64,000 nt of DNA from JALZKA01 sp963734015 (GCA_963734015.1 CAVTFG010000013.1:1-64000); one strand, 5' to 3'. Numbered from the stretch's first letter, positions 43,342-53,838 are shown. The notes: generated by a model from the sequence alone, not told the origin. Numbers and translations: made by a program.

Positions 43342-44572
43342 CTACGAACCGAAGCCCGGCTGAGTCCGGCTCGCGAAGCCCTCGGACTCGATCGCCCGAA
43401 GGAGCTCGGCGGAGTGGTCGCGGCCCTTCGTCTGTAGGACGAGGGTGATCGCCGTTTCGCCGACGTGGAGATCGAGCCCCTCGCGCAGGTGTTCGACGTC
43501 GATCACGTTCGCCCCCTGCTCGGCGACGACGCCCAGGAGTCCCGAGAGCGCGCCGGGCCGGTCCGGCATCACCACCGAGACCACAACCCGCCGGCCGGCC
43601 ACGGTCTCGCCGAGCGCGATGCACTCGGACAGGCGGGTCGCGTCGACATTTCCCCCCGAGAGCACGGCGCAGACCGCGCCCGACCCGGGCGCCTCCACTT
43701 TGCCGCTCAGGAGCGCCGCGACCCCGACCGCGCCCGCTCCTTCCACGACGAGCTTTGAGCGCTCGAGCAGCAGCACCATCGCCTCGGCCGCCTCGTCGTC
43801 GGTGACCGTCACGATCTCGTCCACCCACTCGTCGACGAGCGGCAGCGTCAGGTCGCCCAGGGCGCTTGACCGCGATGCCGTCGCAGATCGTGCCGGCGGA
43901 GCGGGCACCGATCGGCCGGCGAGCAGCGAGGGACTCCAGGTACGGCGCGCAGTTCTCGGCCTGGACGCCGACGACGCGGCAGCCCTCGAGCCGGGCCTTG
44001 ATCGCGATCGCGATCCCGGCGACCAACGCGCCGCCGCCCACCGGGACCAGCACCAGCGTCGTCTCGGGCGCCTGTTCGGCGATCTCCAGCCCGATCGTGC
44101 CCTGACCGGCGATGATCGCGGGGTGGTCGAACGCCGGCACGAACGTCGCGCCGTGCTTGCCGGCGAACTCCCGCGCGGCCTCCGCGGCCTCGTCGTACGA
44201 GCCCTCGACCAGGTGGACCTCCCCTCCGCGCCGTCGCACCGCAGCGACCTTGGCGAGCGGGGCGGCCGCGGGCATGAACAGGTCGGCCCGGGCGCCCGCC
44301 CGCTTGGCGGCGGCTACCACGGCCTGCGCGTGGTTGCCCGCGCTGGCGGTCACCACCCCCGACTGGAGCTCTGCCTCGCCGAGCTCGGCGATTGCGTTGA
44401 ACGCGCCGCGCACCTTGAACGAGCCGGTCGCCTGCAGGCATTCGGCCTTGAGGGTGACCGGCGCCCCCACCCGGCGCGAGATCTCGCCGGCCTCCAGGGC
44501 CGGCGTGCGCCGCGCCACGCCGTCGATGGTCTCCGCGGCGGCCTCGATCTCCCGGACGGTGACGGCCTCCAA
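43342..44572 (-). pseudogene. ilvA: threonine ammonia-lyase (PLP, ACT domain), one +1 frameshift
   Basis: The N-terminal frame gives ARRTPALEAGEIS, the PLP lysine in ATGSFKVRGAFNA, TASAGNHAQAV and VGGGALVAG. After about 43864 the frame moves by +1 (CGCCCTGGGCGA; without the T it reads KRPGDLTLP) to DEAAEAMVLLLE, EGAGAVGVAALL and a C-terminal ACT domain ending HLREGLDLHVGETAITLVL. The short single-ACT form is that of catabolic/anaerobic-type enzymes. Makes 2-oxobutanoate and ammonia. A complete protein but for one base. Confidence 0.9.
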
Positions 44573-44582
44573 CCCGCAACTC

Positions 44583-45476
44583 CTACTCGTAGACGACGAA
44601 GTAGGGGCGCGGGTTCAGGCGCATCACCTGCTTCGGGCTCATCAGGTTCGTGTCCTCCTCGTAGAACAGCTTGAACCCCGCGAAGAGGCCGGACCGGCGC
44701 GACGGCGAGAGCTGCTCGTACTTCGAGCGCTTCGCGTCCGGGGTGCCGAAGCCGTCCGCGTTCAGGACGAGGTCGACCCCGGGCCGGGTCTTCAGGTCTT
44801 CCTTGTGGCGGATCATCGAATCGGTGAACTGGTGGACGACCACGAGCTTCTGCGGAAGGTCGTGCTCGCGGACGAGGCGGGTCAGGTACCGCGTCACCCG
44901 GTTGATCATCTTCGCCGACACGCTGCCGATGCCCTGGCCCGGCACACCGTTCCGGCCCATGTTCCACTCCGGGTCGAGCGCGACCGACACGAAGGGCTTT
45001 CGCAGCCACCGCTCGAGATGCTTGACCTCCTTGCTGAACCGCGACCGGCCCGGCTGGATGTCCAGCATCAGCAGGAAGCGGTTGCGCTTCGCGGCCTTCG
45101 AGTAGCGGCGGATGATCGAATCCGGCTGGCGCCCGCGGTACTTCCCATCCGGGCCCGGGCTCGCCAGGGCGATCGTCCCGAGCAGCTCGAACACGGGCAG
45201 GATCGGCTGGCGGCTGCGCGACTTGTACGGCTTGATCTGCCGGCGAAGCCGCTTGGCCGCGCTCGCGGGAGAGCCGATCCCCAGCTCGCCCAGGCTGTCG
45301 GCCTGGGGCGCGCCGTAGAAGCCGATCACGCGGTTCTGCGGCAGGACGCTCTTGCCCCCGCGCGGCAGCTCCTTCGGCCCGGGAGCGCGATCCCCGGCGG
45401 CGACCGGAACGGCGGCGAGCGCGACCAGCGCGCCGGCCGCCGCGAGTCCGCGGCCCCTAGCCGTGCGGCCGCGCAA
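44583..45476 (-). CDS. secreted protein of unknown function, probably TIM-barrel-like
   Basis: 297 residues with signal peptide (about 10-28). The mature part alternates strands and helices: NRVIGFYGAPQ, PVFELLGTIAL, FLLMLDIQPGRS, KPFVSVALDPEWNM, KLVVVHQFTDSM and VDLVLNADGFG. Acidic residues at strand ends (LDIQ, LDPEW) hint at a glycosidase-like barrel, but I do not recognise the family. The start is TTG 45476, within the last codons of fumC. Confidence 0.65.
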   Translation of the reverse strand: MRGRTARGRGLAAAGALVALAAVPVAAGDRAPGPKELPRGGKSVLPQNRVIGFYGAPQADSLGELGIGSPASAAKRLRRQIKPYKSRSRQPILPVFELLGTIALASPGPDGKYRGRQPDSIIRRYSKAAKRNRFLLMLDIQPGRSRFSKEVKHLERWLRKPFVSVALDPEWNMGRNGVPGQGIGSVSAKMINRVTRYLTRLVREHDLPQKLVVVHQFTDSMIRHKEDLKTRPGVDLVLNADGFGTPDAKRSKYEQLSPSRRSGLFAGFKLFYEEDTNLMSPKQVMRLNPRPYFVVYE

Positions 45477-46770
45477 TTGCCGTGTAGTCGAGCGCGTCGT
45501 CGAGTGCTGTCGCGTCCACGCCCTTCTCGATCGCCACCTCGCGCACGGTACGCCCCGAAGCGGCGGCCTCCTTGACGATCTCGGTCGCGCGGTCGTAGCC
45601 GATGATCGGGTTCAGGGCGGTGGCCACCTGGAGGTTCGACTCCTTGTGCGCAGTCAGTGCCTCGTGGTTCGGCTCGATCCCGGCCACGCACTTCTCGTCG
45701 AGGAGGCGACACGCGGAGGCGAGCAGCCTGATCTGGTCGAGGAGGTTCCGGGCGATCAGCGGGACCCGCACGTTCAGTTCGAACTGGCCCTGGCTGCCGG
45801 CGGCCGTGATCGCGGCGTCGTTGCCGATCACCTGGTCGCCGACCTGGATCACGACCTCCGGGATGACCGGGTTGACCTTGCCGGGCATGATCGAGGACCC
45901 CTTCTGGAGCTCGGGCAGGCGGAGCTCGCCGAGCCCGGCGCGGGGACCGGAGCCCATCAGCGCGAGGTCGCTCGCGATCTTGATCAGGGAGACCGCGACC
46001 ACCTTGAGGGCGCCCGAGAGCTCCACCAGGGAATCGCGGTTCGCCTGCGCCTCGAAGCGGTCGAGCGGAGCCGAGATCTCGAGGTTCGTCTCCTTCGCGA
46101 TCAGCTCCCGAACCTTCTCGGCGAAGCGCTCGTGGGTGTTCAGCCCGGTCCCGGTGGCGGTCCCGCCCAGCGGCAGCTGCCCGACCCGCGGGAGCGTTGC
46201 GCGCACGCGGTCGGCGCCCAGCGAGATCTGCGCCGCGTACCCGGCGAACTCCTGGCCGAGCGTGACCGGCACGGCGTCCATCAGGTGCGTGCGACCGGTC
46301 TTGACGATGTCCGCGAACTCTCCGGCCCGCGCGGTGAAGGCGGAGGCGAGGGCGTCCATCGCGGGCAGCAGGTCCGCGTGGACCTCGCCGAGGGCCGCGA
46401 CGTGCACGGCGGAGGGGAACACGTCGTTCGACGACTGGCCCATGTTCACGTGGTCGTTGGGGTGGGCGGCGTCGCCGGCGAGGTTCGCGATCACCTCGTT
46501 GGCGTTCATGTTCGACGAGGTGCCGGAGCCGGTCTGGAAGACATCGACCGGGAACTGGTCGTCGTGCTCGCCCGCGGCCACGGCCTCCCCGGCGGCCGCG
46601 ATCCGCTCGGCGAGATCCGCATCCATCAGGCCCAGTTCGGCGTTCGCCCGTGCCGCGGCGGCCTTGATCCGGCCGAGGGCACGGACGACGGGGGTTGGAA
46701 CCGGTTGGCCGGAGACCGGGAAATTCTCGACCGCCTTGGCGGTCTCGTCGCCCCAAAGTTGCTCTGACAT
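45457..46770 (-). CDS. fumC: class II fumarate hydratase
   Basis: Interconverts fumarate and malate in the TCA cycle. FQTGSGTSSNMNANEVIAN, HPNDHVNMGQSSNDVFPSA, KTGRTHLMDA and the signature GSSIMPGKVNP with the catalytic loop serine are all present. The length of 437 residues is slightly shorter than usual but complete. ATG 46770 with a GGAGGG site. Overlaps the start of the next gene by 20 bases. Confidence 0.96.
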   Translation of the reverse strand: MSEQLWGDETAKAVENFPVSGQPVPTPVVRALGRIKAAAARANAELGLMDADLAERIAAAGEAVAAGEHDDQFPVDVFQTGSGTSSNMNANEVIANLAGDAAHPNDHVNMGQSSNDVFPSAVHVAALGEVHADLLPAMDALASAFTARAGEFADIVKTGRTHLMDAVPVTLGQEFAGYAAQISLGADRVRATLPRVGQLPLGGTATGTGLNTHERFAEKVRELIAKETNLEISAPLDRFEAQANRDSLVELSGALKVVAVSLIKIASDLALMGSGPRAGLGELRLPELQKGSSIMPGKVNPVIPEVVIQVGDQVIGNDAAITAAGSQGQFELNVRVPLIARNLLDQIRLLASACRLLDEKCVAGIEPNHEALTAHKESNLQVATALNPIIGYDRATEIVKEAAASGRTVREVAIEKGVDATALDDALDYTAIARPHG

Positions 46771-46811
46771 CAGCCCTCCGCTCGGTGACAGGTGCTCACC
46801 GCTCAGGCTAC

Positions 46812-47279
46812 TCAGCCGGAGCGCTGCCCGGCCGCGTAGCCGGCCCCGAACGCGCGCTCGAACGACGCCGGGAACGCCTGCTCGTCGCCCGTGAACCGCG
46901 CCGCTGCATCGAGGCGGATCACCAGGTCCTCGTGGATGCCGCCGGTGGTGGACGCCGCCTCCTGGACGGCGCCGATGAGATAGCCGAGCCGCACCGTCGC
47001 CATCCCTGCGGGATCCTCCCGCGCCAGCCGGTTCAGCTCGGTCGCGGCCTTCACCAGGCCCTCCCCCACCTGAGCGAGCTCGCCGCCCTCCTGTCCTTCG
47101 ACGATGCAGTCTGAGATCGGCGTCGTGCCGTCCAGCCGGACGTCGTCGGGCGCGTCCTCGAGAGCCGTGAGGTACGTGTCCGTGCCGCCGAGACACGCCA
47201 CCGGCGCCCCCGCCTCGTCGTCGTCGCCGCAACCGACGATCAGCAGCCCGGCCAGGGCCGCGAGCATTCCGCGCTTCAT
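46812..47279 (-). CDS. small lipoprotein, unknown function
   Basis: 155 residues. KRGMLAALAGLLIVGC gives lipobox IVGC near residue 17, then an acidic linker DDDEAG. The mature part is helical (ELAQVGEGLVKAATELNRLA, LGYLIGAVQEAAS) with two cysteines that could pair. Family not recognised. Leaderless promoter (TAGCAT, N7, ATG). Precedes fumC on the same strand by 41 bases. Confidence 0.65.
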   Translation of the reverse strand: MKRGMLAALAGLLIVGCGDDDEAGAPVACLGGTDTYLTALEDAPDDVRLDGTTPISDCIVEGQEGGELAQVGEGLVKAATELNRLAREDPAGMATVRLGYLIGAVQEAASTTGGIHEDLVIRLDAAARFTGDEQAFPASFERAFGAGYAAGQRSG

Positions 47280-47286
47280 CGCTCCG

Positions 47287-47292
47287 ATGCTA
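47287..47292 (-). promoter_or_regulatory. -10 box of the lipoprotein gene at 47279
   Basis: TAGCAT on the minus strand, seven bases before the ATG. Confidence 0.5.
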
Positions 47293-47304
47293 CGTGGCGA
47301 GGAG

Positions 47305-47343
47305 CGTAGGACGGCCGGGGCGCTCGGCCCCAGCCGTCCTACG
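47305..47343 (-). terminator. strong hairpin terminator after the sugar dehydrogenase gene
   Basis: CGTAGGACGGC, then GGGGC, loop GCTCG, then GCCCC and GCCGTCCTACG: a 16-pair stem with one mismatch, 11 bases past the stop of the gene at 47355. No U tract follows, as is common in actinobacteria. Confidence 0.75.
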
Positions 47344-47354
47344 TAGGCTTAGCC

Positions 47355-49469
47355 TCACTCGGCGGGGTCGAGCCCGACCTGGGCACTGCCGCTCAGGCCG
47401 CCCGGGTCGGTGTAGACGGCGACGAACACGGCGCTGGTCTCTCCGGGTTCGTGGCCCTGAGGCAGCGACGTCTGGATCGTCCCGGTGCAGCCGCTGGTCG
47501 TCGACACCGGATGGCCGTGCTGGTCGTGGCCGACGAGATGGTGGACCAGCACCTGCGAGCAGTCGATCTCCTCCTCGTCGGAGACGGCGACCTCGAAGTC
47601 GACCGCGTCGCCCCAGGAGAATTCCTGGTCGCCCTGCGGCGCGACGAACTCGACGATCGGCTCCTGGTTGCCGACGACGATGCGCACGTCGTTCGACGCC
47701 GAGCGGCCGTGCTCGTCGGTGACCTTGAGCGTCGCCCGGTAGACGCCCTCCTTCGTGTAGGTGAACTCCGGGTTCGGGTCGGTCGAGTCGACCTTCTTCT
47801 TGCCTTGCAGGCGCCACTCGTACGAGATCTCGTCGCCATCCGGATCGGTCGTGCCCTCGCTCGAGAACTGGACCGTCAGCGGAGGCTCGAACGCGCTGTC
47901 GGGATCGGCCGCGACCTCGACCTGCGGCGCGTGGTTGCCGCCAGGGCCGATGTAGTCGATCCGCGCGAGCTGCGCGTCGGGATTCTCCGAGAAGAACCCG
48001 TCGCCGTACTCGAGGGTGTAGAGCGCACCGTCGGGACCGAACTCCATGTCCATCCCGTTGTCGAGCGTGGCCTCGTCGCCGTTCGCGGGACCGACCCCGT
48101 CGAGGACCGGGTTGATCGCTTCGACCTCGCCGGCGTCGTTCAGCCGGAACTCCTTGATGTAGTCCCGCGTCCACTCGTAGAACAGCGGCACGCCGTCGTA
48201 GTACTGCGGCCAGGCGGGCGGGTCAGCCCGGTCGGGGTCGAATACGTAGGCGGGGCCCGCCATCGGGCCGATGCCGCCCGTGCCGAGCTCGGGGAACTCC
48301 GCGGACGGGCCGGCCGGGTACCAGACGTCCGGCTGCACGACCGGGGGCAGCTCGGTCAGCCCGGTGTTGTGCGGCGACTCGTTGACGGGGTTCGCGCAGT
48401 CGAACTCCTCGCCGGACTCCTCGGTAGCGAAGTCGTAGTCGACGTAGGGGAGCTCCGCGGTTGCGCAATACGGCCAGCCGTAGTTGCCGGGCTCGCGAAT
48501 GATCGTCCACCTGCCCTGGCCGGCGGGGCCGCGCTGCGGGTCGGCCACCGGGTTGTCCGGCGAGTAGTCGCCGACGTAGATCTCATCGTTCACGCCGTTG
48601 ATCTCGATCCGGAACGGGTTGCGGAAGCCCATCGCGTAGATCTCGGGCCTGGTCCCCTCGGTGCCCTCTTCGAAGAGGTTCCCGTCCGGGATCGTGTAAC
48701 CGCCCTTCTTCGCGTTCGGCGTGATCCGCAGGATCTTGCCCCGCAGGTCGTTGGTGTTCGCCGAGGTGCGCTGGGCGTCGAACGCCGGGTTGCGGTCGGG
48801 GCGCTCGTCGATCGGGGTGTACCCGTCGGACTCGAACGGGTTCGTGTCGTCACCGGTCGAGAGGATCAGGTTCCCCGCACTGTCGAAGACGATGTCCCCG
48901 CCGACGTGGCAGCAGATTCCGCGGTCGACCGGCACGTCCATGATCTGCCGCTCCGAGTTCATCTGGACCCGGTCCTTCTGCCACTTGAAGGTCGATAGCC
49001 GGATCGCGCCGCGGAAGCGCTCCCAGTCCTCCTCGGTCCCGAACTCGGGCGCATTGCCCTCGTTCTCGGCCGTCGCGGGATCGTCCACCGGGGTGTCGAG
49101 CGGTGGCGAGTAGTAGACGTAGATCCGCTTCGTCTTCTCGAAGTTCGGGTCGAGGGCGACGCTCTGCAGGCCCTCCTCGTCGTGCTGGTAGACGTCGAAC
49201 TCGCCGGCGAGGGTGTTCAGCCCGGTCTCGGGGTCGTGGAGCCACAGCTCGCCGGGGCGGGTCGTGTGCAGGACGCGCCCGTCGGGCAGCACCGCAAGGT
49301 CCATCGGCTCGCCGGGCGTGTCGTTCAGCGTCACCTTCTCGAACTCGGAGTCCGGCGGCGCCTGCGCGGCGGCGGTGGCACCGATCGCCAGCGATGCGAT
49401 CGCCGCCCCCAGCACGAGAGTCAGTCCACTAAGCCAACCATTCCGGGCCCCCGAAGACCGACTCCGCAC
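47355..49469 (-). CDS. secreted PQQ-type sugar/sorbosone dehydrogenase with PKD domain
   Basis: 704 residues: signal peptide (about 12-36, ending TAAAQ), a six-bladed glucose/sorbosone dehydrogenase propeller (about 45-500: EPMDLAVLPDGRVLHTTR, DEEGLQSVALDPNF, HVGGDIVFDSAGNLILSTGDD, MGFRNPFRIEING, GNYGWPYC, MDMEFGPDGALYTLEYGDG), then a PKD domain (VQFSSEGTTDPDGDEISYEWRL) and a C-terminal beta domain. Exported carbohydrate oxidation with PQQ is probable; no PQQ biosynthesis gene is in view. GTG start, divergent from the secreted TIM-barrel gene. Confidence 0.88.
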   Translation of the reverse strand: MRSRSSGARNGWLSGLTLVLGAAIASLAIGATAAAQAPPDSEFEKVTLNDTPGEPMDLAVLPDGRVLHTTRPGELWLHDPETGLNTLAGEFDVYQHDEEGLQSVALDPNFEKTKRIYVYYSPPLDTPVDDPATAENEGNAPEFGTEEDWERFRGAIRLSTFKWQKDRVQMNSERQIMDVPVDRGICCHVGGDIVFDSAGNLILSTGDDTNPFESDGYTPIDERPDRNPAFDAQRTSANTNDLRGKILRITPNAKKGGYTIPDGNLFEEGTEGTRPEIYAMGFRNPFRIEINGVNDEIYVGDYSPDNPVADPQRGPAGQGRWTIIREPGNYGWPYCATAELPYVDYDFATEESGEEFDCANPVNESPHNTGLTELPPVVQPDVWYPAGPSAEFPELGTGGIGPMAGPAYVFDPDRADPPAWPQYYDGVPLFYEWTRDYIKEFRLNDAGEVEAINPVLDGVGPANGDEATLDNGMDMEFGPDGALYTLEYGDGFFSENPDAQLARIDYIGPGGNHAPQVEVAADPDSAFEPPLTVQFSSEGTTDPDGDEISYEWRLQGKKKVDSTDPNPEFTYTKEGVYRATLKVTDEHGRSASNDVRIVVGNQEPIVEFVAPQGDQEFSWGDAVDFEVAVSDEEEIDCSQVLVHHLVGHDQHGHPVSTTSGCTGTIQTSLPQGHEPGETSAVFVAVYTDPGGLSGSAQVGLDPAE

Positions 49470-49515
49470 GATTTTCCTCCTCCGTCGCCTGCTGTGCGCC
49501 GTCCTCGTACCCAGG

Positions 49516-49553
49516 GTTTGTTCTAGAGAAACGCATTTCTCTGATTAGCAAAC
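49516..49553. promoter_or_regulatory. inverted-repeat operator in the divergent gap
   Basis: Inner arms AGAGAAA-CGCA-TTTCTCT (49525-49542) with outer arms GTTTG (49516-49520) and CAAAC (49549-49553). It lies in the 162-base gap between the sugar dehydrogenase and TIM-barrel genes and could control both. TTAGCAAAC (49545-49553) is the reverse complement of the left part of the MarR-gene palindrome at 57209. Confidence 0.5.
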
Positions 49554-49631
49554 GCCAAAGTCGGGCACTTAGGCCTTCAGGCCGCCAAATGTGAGCGTCG
49601 CCAGGCAGGGCGGCGCAGGAGGAGGAGATCG

Positions 49632-50573
49632 ATGAAGGCTTTTAATGGGACCCGCGCCTGGCTGGTGCTGGTCCTCAGCATGCTGCTGGTCGCGGCGGGT
49701 GCCACCGCCGGAACCGCGTCGAACGGAGGTGGGCACGGCAAGGGCCCCGGGATCCCGAAGAGCAAGATCTCGGTGCAGCTCTGGAACTTCGCGGCGTACA
49801 TCGGCTTCGGCGAGGAACCGGAGAACCAGCAGCGTCTCGAGGAGGCGCTCGCCGGGCTCAGCGAGATCGGCTATCGCAACGTCGAGCCGTTCTCGTTCAA
49901 CGGCCTCAGCGCGGAGGAGTTCAAGGCGCTGCTGCGCAAGTACGACCTGAAGGCACCGTCCAGGCACGGCGACACGAACGAGGCGACGTGGGACCAGCAC
50001 CTGGCCGACGCGAAGGTTCTCGGCCAGAAGTTCACGGGCTCCGGCGGCTTCGCGGCCCCGGGCATCGGGAGCTACGAGGACACGCTGGCCACGGCTGAGA
50101 CGCTGAACCGCCTCGGCAAGCGCTCGGTGCGAAACGGCACGGGGAAGATCTTCGGCCACAACCACCAGGGCGAGTTCCGCACCATGTATCCGGATCCCGA
50201 GACCGGCGAGATGAAGAGCGCCTGGCAGATCATGGTCGAGAACACGGATCCGCGCTACGTCGCGTTCCAGGTCGACGTTCTCTGGGCGACCGACGGCGGA
50301 GCCGACCCCGTGGAGCTGCTGCGGCAGTACCCGCATCGGATCAAGCTGCTCCACATCAAGGACGGCATCAACGTCGCCGATCCGGTCAACGCCACCCCGG
50401 TGCCGCTGGGCGAAGGCGAGATGGAGTTCGAGCCGATCCTGCGAGCGGCGAAGGGGAAGGTCCGCTACTACGTCTACGAGCAGGACCCGCCGTTCGAGGA
50501 CCCGACGTTCGACCCGTTCGCGAGCGCGCAGGCGGGCTGGGACTACCTGTCCACGGTGCGCCTCGGCCACTGA
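49632..50573 (+). CDS. secreted xylose-isomerase-like TIM-barrel protein
   Basis: 313 residues. A signal peptide (about 8-29) and a glycine-rich linker (NGGGHGKGPG) precede a sugar phosphate isomerase/epimerase-type barrel: ISVQLWNFAAYIGF, IGYRNVEPFSFNGL, KAPSRHGDTNEATW, GHNHQGEFR, VAFQVDVLWATDGG and HIKDGINVADP, with Glu, Asp and His positions where metal ligands lie in this fold. Exported members are often encoded with ThuA or sugar dehydrogenases, as with the divergent neighbour here. GGAGGAGGAG precedes ATG 49632. A clear terminator follows. Confidence 0.82.
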   Translation: MKAFNGTRAWLVLVLSMLLVAAGATAGTASNGGGHGKGPGIPKSKISVQLWNFAAYIGFGEEPENQQRLEEALAGLSEIGYRNVEPFSFNGLSAEEFKALLRKYDLKAPSRHGDTNEATWDQHLADAKVLGQKFTGSGGFAAPGIGSYEDTLATAETLNRLGKRSVRNGTGKIFGHNHQGEFRTMYPDPETGEMKSAWQIMVENTDPRYVAFQVDVLWATDGGADPVELLRQYPHRIKLLHIKDGINVADPVNATPVPLGEGEMEFEPILRAAKGKVRYYVYEQDPPFEDPTFDPFASAQAGWDYLSTVRLGH

Positions 50574-50598
50574 GCAGAGCGAACAGCGGACTCCCAGC

Positions 50599-50630
50599 AA
50601 CGGCCCCGCCCCGGCGGGGCCGTTTGCGTT
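50599..50630 (+). terminator. rho-independent terminator after the TIM-barrel gene
   Basis: ACGGCCCCGCC/GGCGGGGCCGT stem (50600-50623) followed by TTTGCGTT, 26 bases past the stop codon. Confidence 0.85.
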
Positions 50631-50658
50631 GGGACGACGGCTGCCAGAATCCGCGCCC

Positions 50659-53600
50659 GTGAGTGGCTTTCGACCCGTCGACCCCAAGCAGAGCTTTCCC
50701 GCCCTCGAGGAGGAGGTCCTCGAGCGCTGGCGCCGCGACGACGTCTTCCACGAGCAGCTCACCAGGCGCGAGGGAGCCGAGACCTGGAGCTTCTACGAAG
50801 GCCCGCCGACTGCGAACGGCATCCCGGGCTCGCACCACGTCTTCTCGCGCGTCTTCAAGGACATCTACGCGCGCCACCGCGCGATGGCGGGCTACCAGGT
50901 GCCGCGCAAGGCCGGCTGGGACTGTCACGGCCTGCCCATTGAGCTCGAGGTGGAGAAGGAGCTGGGGATCTCGTCGAAGGCCGAGATCGAGGCCTACGGG
51001 ATCGCGGAGTTCAACGCGAGGTGCCGAGAGTCCGTGTTCCGCTATGTCGAGGAGTGGAACCGGCTGACCGAGCGGATCGGGTTCTGGATCGACCTCGACG
51101 ACCCCTACGTGACGCTCACCGACGACTACATCGAGTCCGTGTGGTGGTCGTTGCGCAAGATCTGGGACTCAGGAAGGCTCTACCAGGGCCACAAGGTCGT
51201 CCCGTACTGCCCGCGCTGCGGGACAGCCCTGTCCTCGCACGAGGTCGCGCAGGGCTACCACGACGTGGTCGACCCCTCGGTCTACGTGAGGCTTCCGGTG
51301 ACCTCGCTACCGCCGGCCGACGAGATCCCCGAGAGCGGCGTGCAGGCTGGCGACAACCTGCTGGTCTGGACAACGACGCCGTGGACCTTGATCTCGCACG
51401 CGGCGGTGGCGGTTGGCGCGGAGATCGAGTACGTCCGTGCACAGCCGCCGGGCTCCGATGAGGTCGTCGTCGTGGCTCGCCCACTCGCGGACCGCGTGCT
51501 CGGCGAGGGCTGGTCCGAGCTGGCCTCGTTCCCGGGCTCCTCGCTCGAGGGCACGCGCTACGACGCGCCGTTCGAATACGTGAAGGGTGAGGACTTCGGG
51601 CCACTCGGCCATTCCGTCCTGACCGCGGACTTCGTGACCACCGAGGACGGCACGGGCCTGGTCCACACGGCGCTCGCTTTCGGGGAGGACGACTTCCGGC
51701 TCGGCGAGGAGCGCGGGATGACGCTCCAGAACCCCGTGCGCCTCGACGGCACGTACGACGAGCGGGTCACCGACTTCCAGGGCAAGCTCGTCTTCCAGCA
51801 CAACCCGGAGATCGTCGCCGCGCTCGACGAGTCCGGACGGCTCTACCGCTCCGAGGAGTACGAGCACTCCTACCCGCACTGCTGGCGCTGCGACACGCCG
51901 CTCCTCTACTACGCGAAGTCGAGCTGGTACATCCGCACGACCGAGGTCCGCGACCGGATGCTGGCGGAGAACGAGAAGATCGGCTGGCACCCGGAGCACA
52001 TCAAGCACGGGCGCTTCGGGCGGTGGCTGGAGAACAACGTTGACTGGGCACTTTCGCGCGAGCGCTACTGGGGAACGCCGCTGCCGGTCTGGCTGTGCCA
52101 GGACCCGGAGTGCGACGAGGCGTTTTGCGCCGGCTCGTTGGACGAGCTTCGCGAGCGCGGCGGCGAGGTGCCCCACGACCTCCACCGCCCGTACATCGAC
52201 GACGTCGTCCTGGCCTGCACGGCCGCGGGCTGCGACGGCGAGATGCGACGCGTTCCCGAGGTGATCGACGCCTGGTACGACTCGGGCTCGATGCCGTTCG
52301 CCCAGTTCCACCACCCCTTCGAGGGGTCGGAGGAGTTCGAGGCGCGGTTCCCGGCCGACTACATCTGCGAGGCGATCGACCAGACGCGCGGCTGGTTCTA
52401 CTCGCTGCTCGCGGTCTCGACCCTGGTCTTCGACCGTGCGAGCTATGAGAACTGCGTCTGCCTCGGCCTGATCCTCGATTCGGACGGCCAGAAGATGTCG
52501 AAGAGCAGGGGCAACGTGGTCGACCCATGGGAGGTGATCAACACCCACGGGGCCGACGCGTTCCGCTGGTATTACTTCACCGCCCAGCAGCCCTGGGCCG
52601 GCTACCGCTTCTCGACCGAGACCGTCGGCGAGGCGGTCCGTCAGTTCCTGAACCAGCTCTGGAACACCTACTCGTTCTGGGTGCTCTATGCGAACGCGGA
52701 GGGACTCGGTCCAGCGGAATTTCATCAGTCGTCTGTCGACAGTCGTGAGGCCTCGGACCTGGATCGCTGGATCGTCTCCCGGCTTGAGGCGACGGTCGCC
52801 ACCGTCCGGGGAAGGCTTGACGACTTCGACTCGACCTCGTCCGGCCGAGCGATCTCCGAGTTCGTCGAGGAGCTCTCGAACTGGTACGTGCGCCTCAACC
52901 GCCGGCGCTTCTGGGAGGGGGACCGCGCCGCGCTCGCCACGCTTCACCACTGCCTCGTGGAGGTGGCGAAACTGCTCGCGCCGTTTACGCCGTTCGTGGC
53001 CGACGAGATCTACCTGAACCTGACCGGCGACAGCGATTCGGTCCACCTCCAGGACTTCCCCGAGGCGGACGAAGCGTTGGTCGACCCGGAGCTGGAGGCT
53101 GGCGTCCAGGCCGCCATGCGGGCAATCGAGCTCGGGCGGGCGGCGCGGGCGGCCGTGAGGATGAAGGTCCGCCAACCCCTTGCCAAGGCCGTGATCGTCG
53201 CGACGGGCGGCGAGCGCGAGGAGATCGAACGGCTCGGAAACCTCGTGCGTGCCGAGCTGAACGTGAAGGAGCTCGAGTTCGTCTCCGAGGAGGCCGACCT
53301 CGTTGCCTATCGCGTGAAGCCGAACTACCGGACGCTAGGCCCGCGCTTCGGCTCGGGGATGCCGCAGGTGGCGGCCGCGATCGAGGCGCTCGATCCCGAC
53401 GCGGCGGCTGCGGCGGCCAAGGGCGAACGGGCCGTGGGGATCAACGTCGACGGCCACGAGCACCGGCTCGAGCCCGACGACCTGATCCTCGCGATGGAGC
53501 CGCTTCACGGCTATGAGGTGGAGTCCGAAGCGGGGCGCGCCGTCGCGCTCTCACTCGACCTCGACGACGAGCTCCGGCGCGAGGGCCTCGCCCGCGAGGT

Positions 53601-53824
53601 CGTCCACGCGATCCAGAACGCGCGCAAGCAGGCCGGTCTCGACGTCACCGACCGAATCACGCTGAAGCTCGACGGAGACGAGACGCTGCTCGACGCCGCG
53701 CGCAGCCATCAGGACATACGTCGCCGGCGAGACGCTCGCCACCACGGTCGAGTACGACGTCGGCCTCGGCCAGCCGGCCGAGATCGAGGGACGAAAGCTC
53801 CAGATCTACGTCGAGCGTGCGTAG
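50659..53824 (+). CDS. ileS: isoleucyl-tRNA synthetase (type 2, eukaryote-like), one +1 frameshift near the end
   Basis: Charges tRNA-Ile. The HIGH region reads PTANGIPGSHHVFSRVFKD and the KMSKS loop DGQKMSKSRGNVVDPW. The editing domain includes WTTTPWTLISHAAVAV and TEDGTGLVHTALAFGEDD. These are of the IleS2 type found in eukaryotes and some bacteria. The C-terminal domain has MKVRQPLAKAVIVA. At about 53712 an extra C (GACATACG) breaks the last 37 codons; without it the text is HQEYVAGETLATTVEYDVG and the gene ends at 53824. Without the correction the frame would run to 54267. GTG 50659 is preferred. Confidence 0.93.
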
Positions 53825-53838
53825 GCGGGCCCGGCCGG

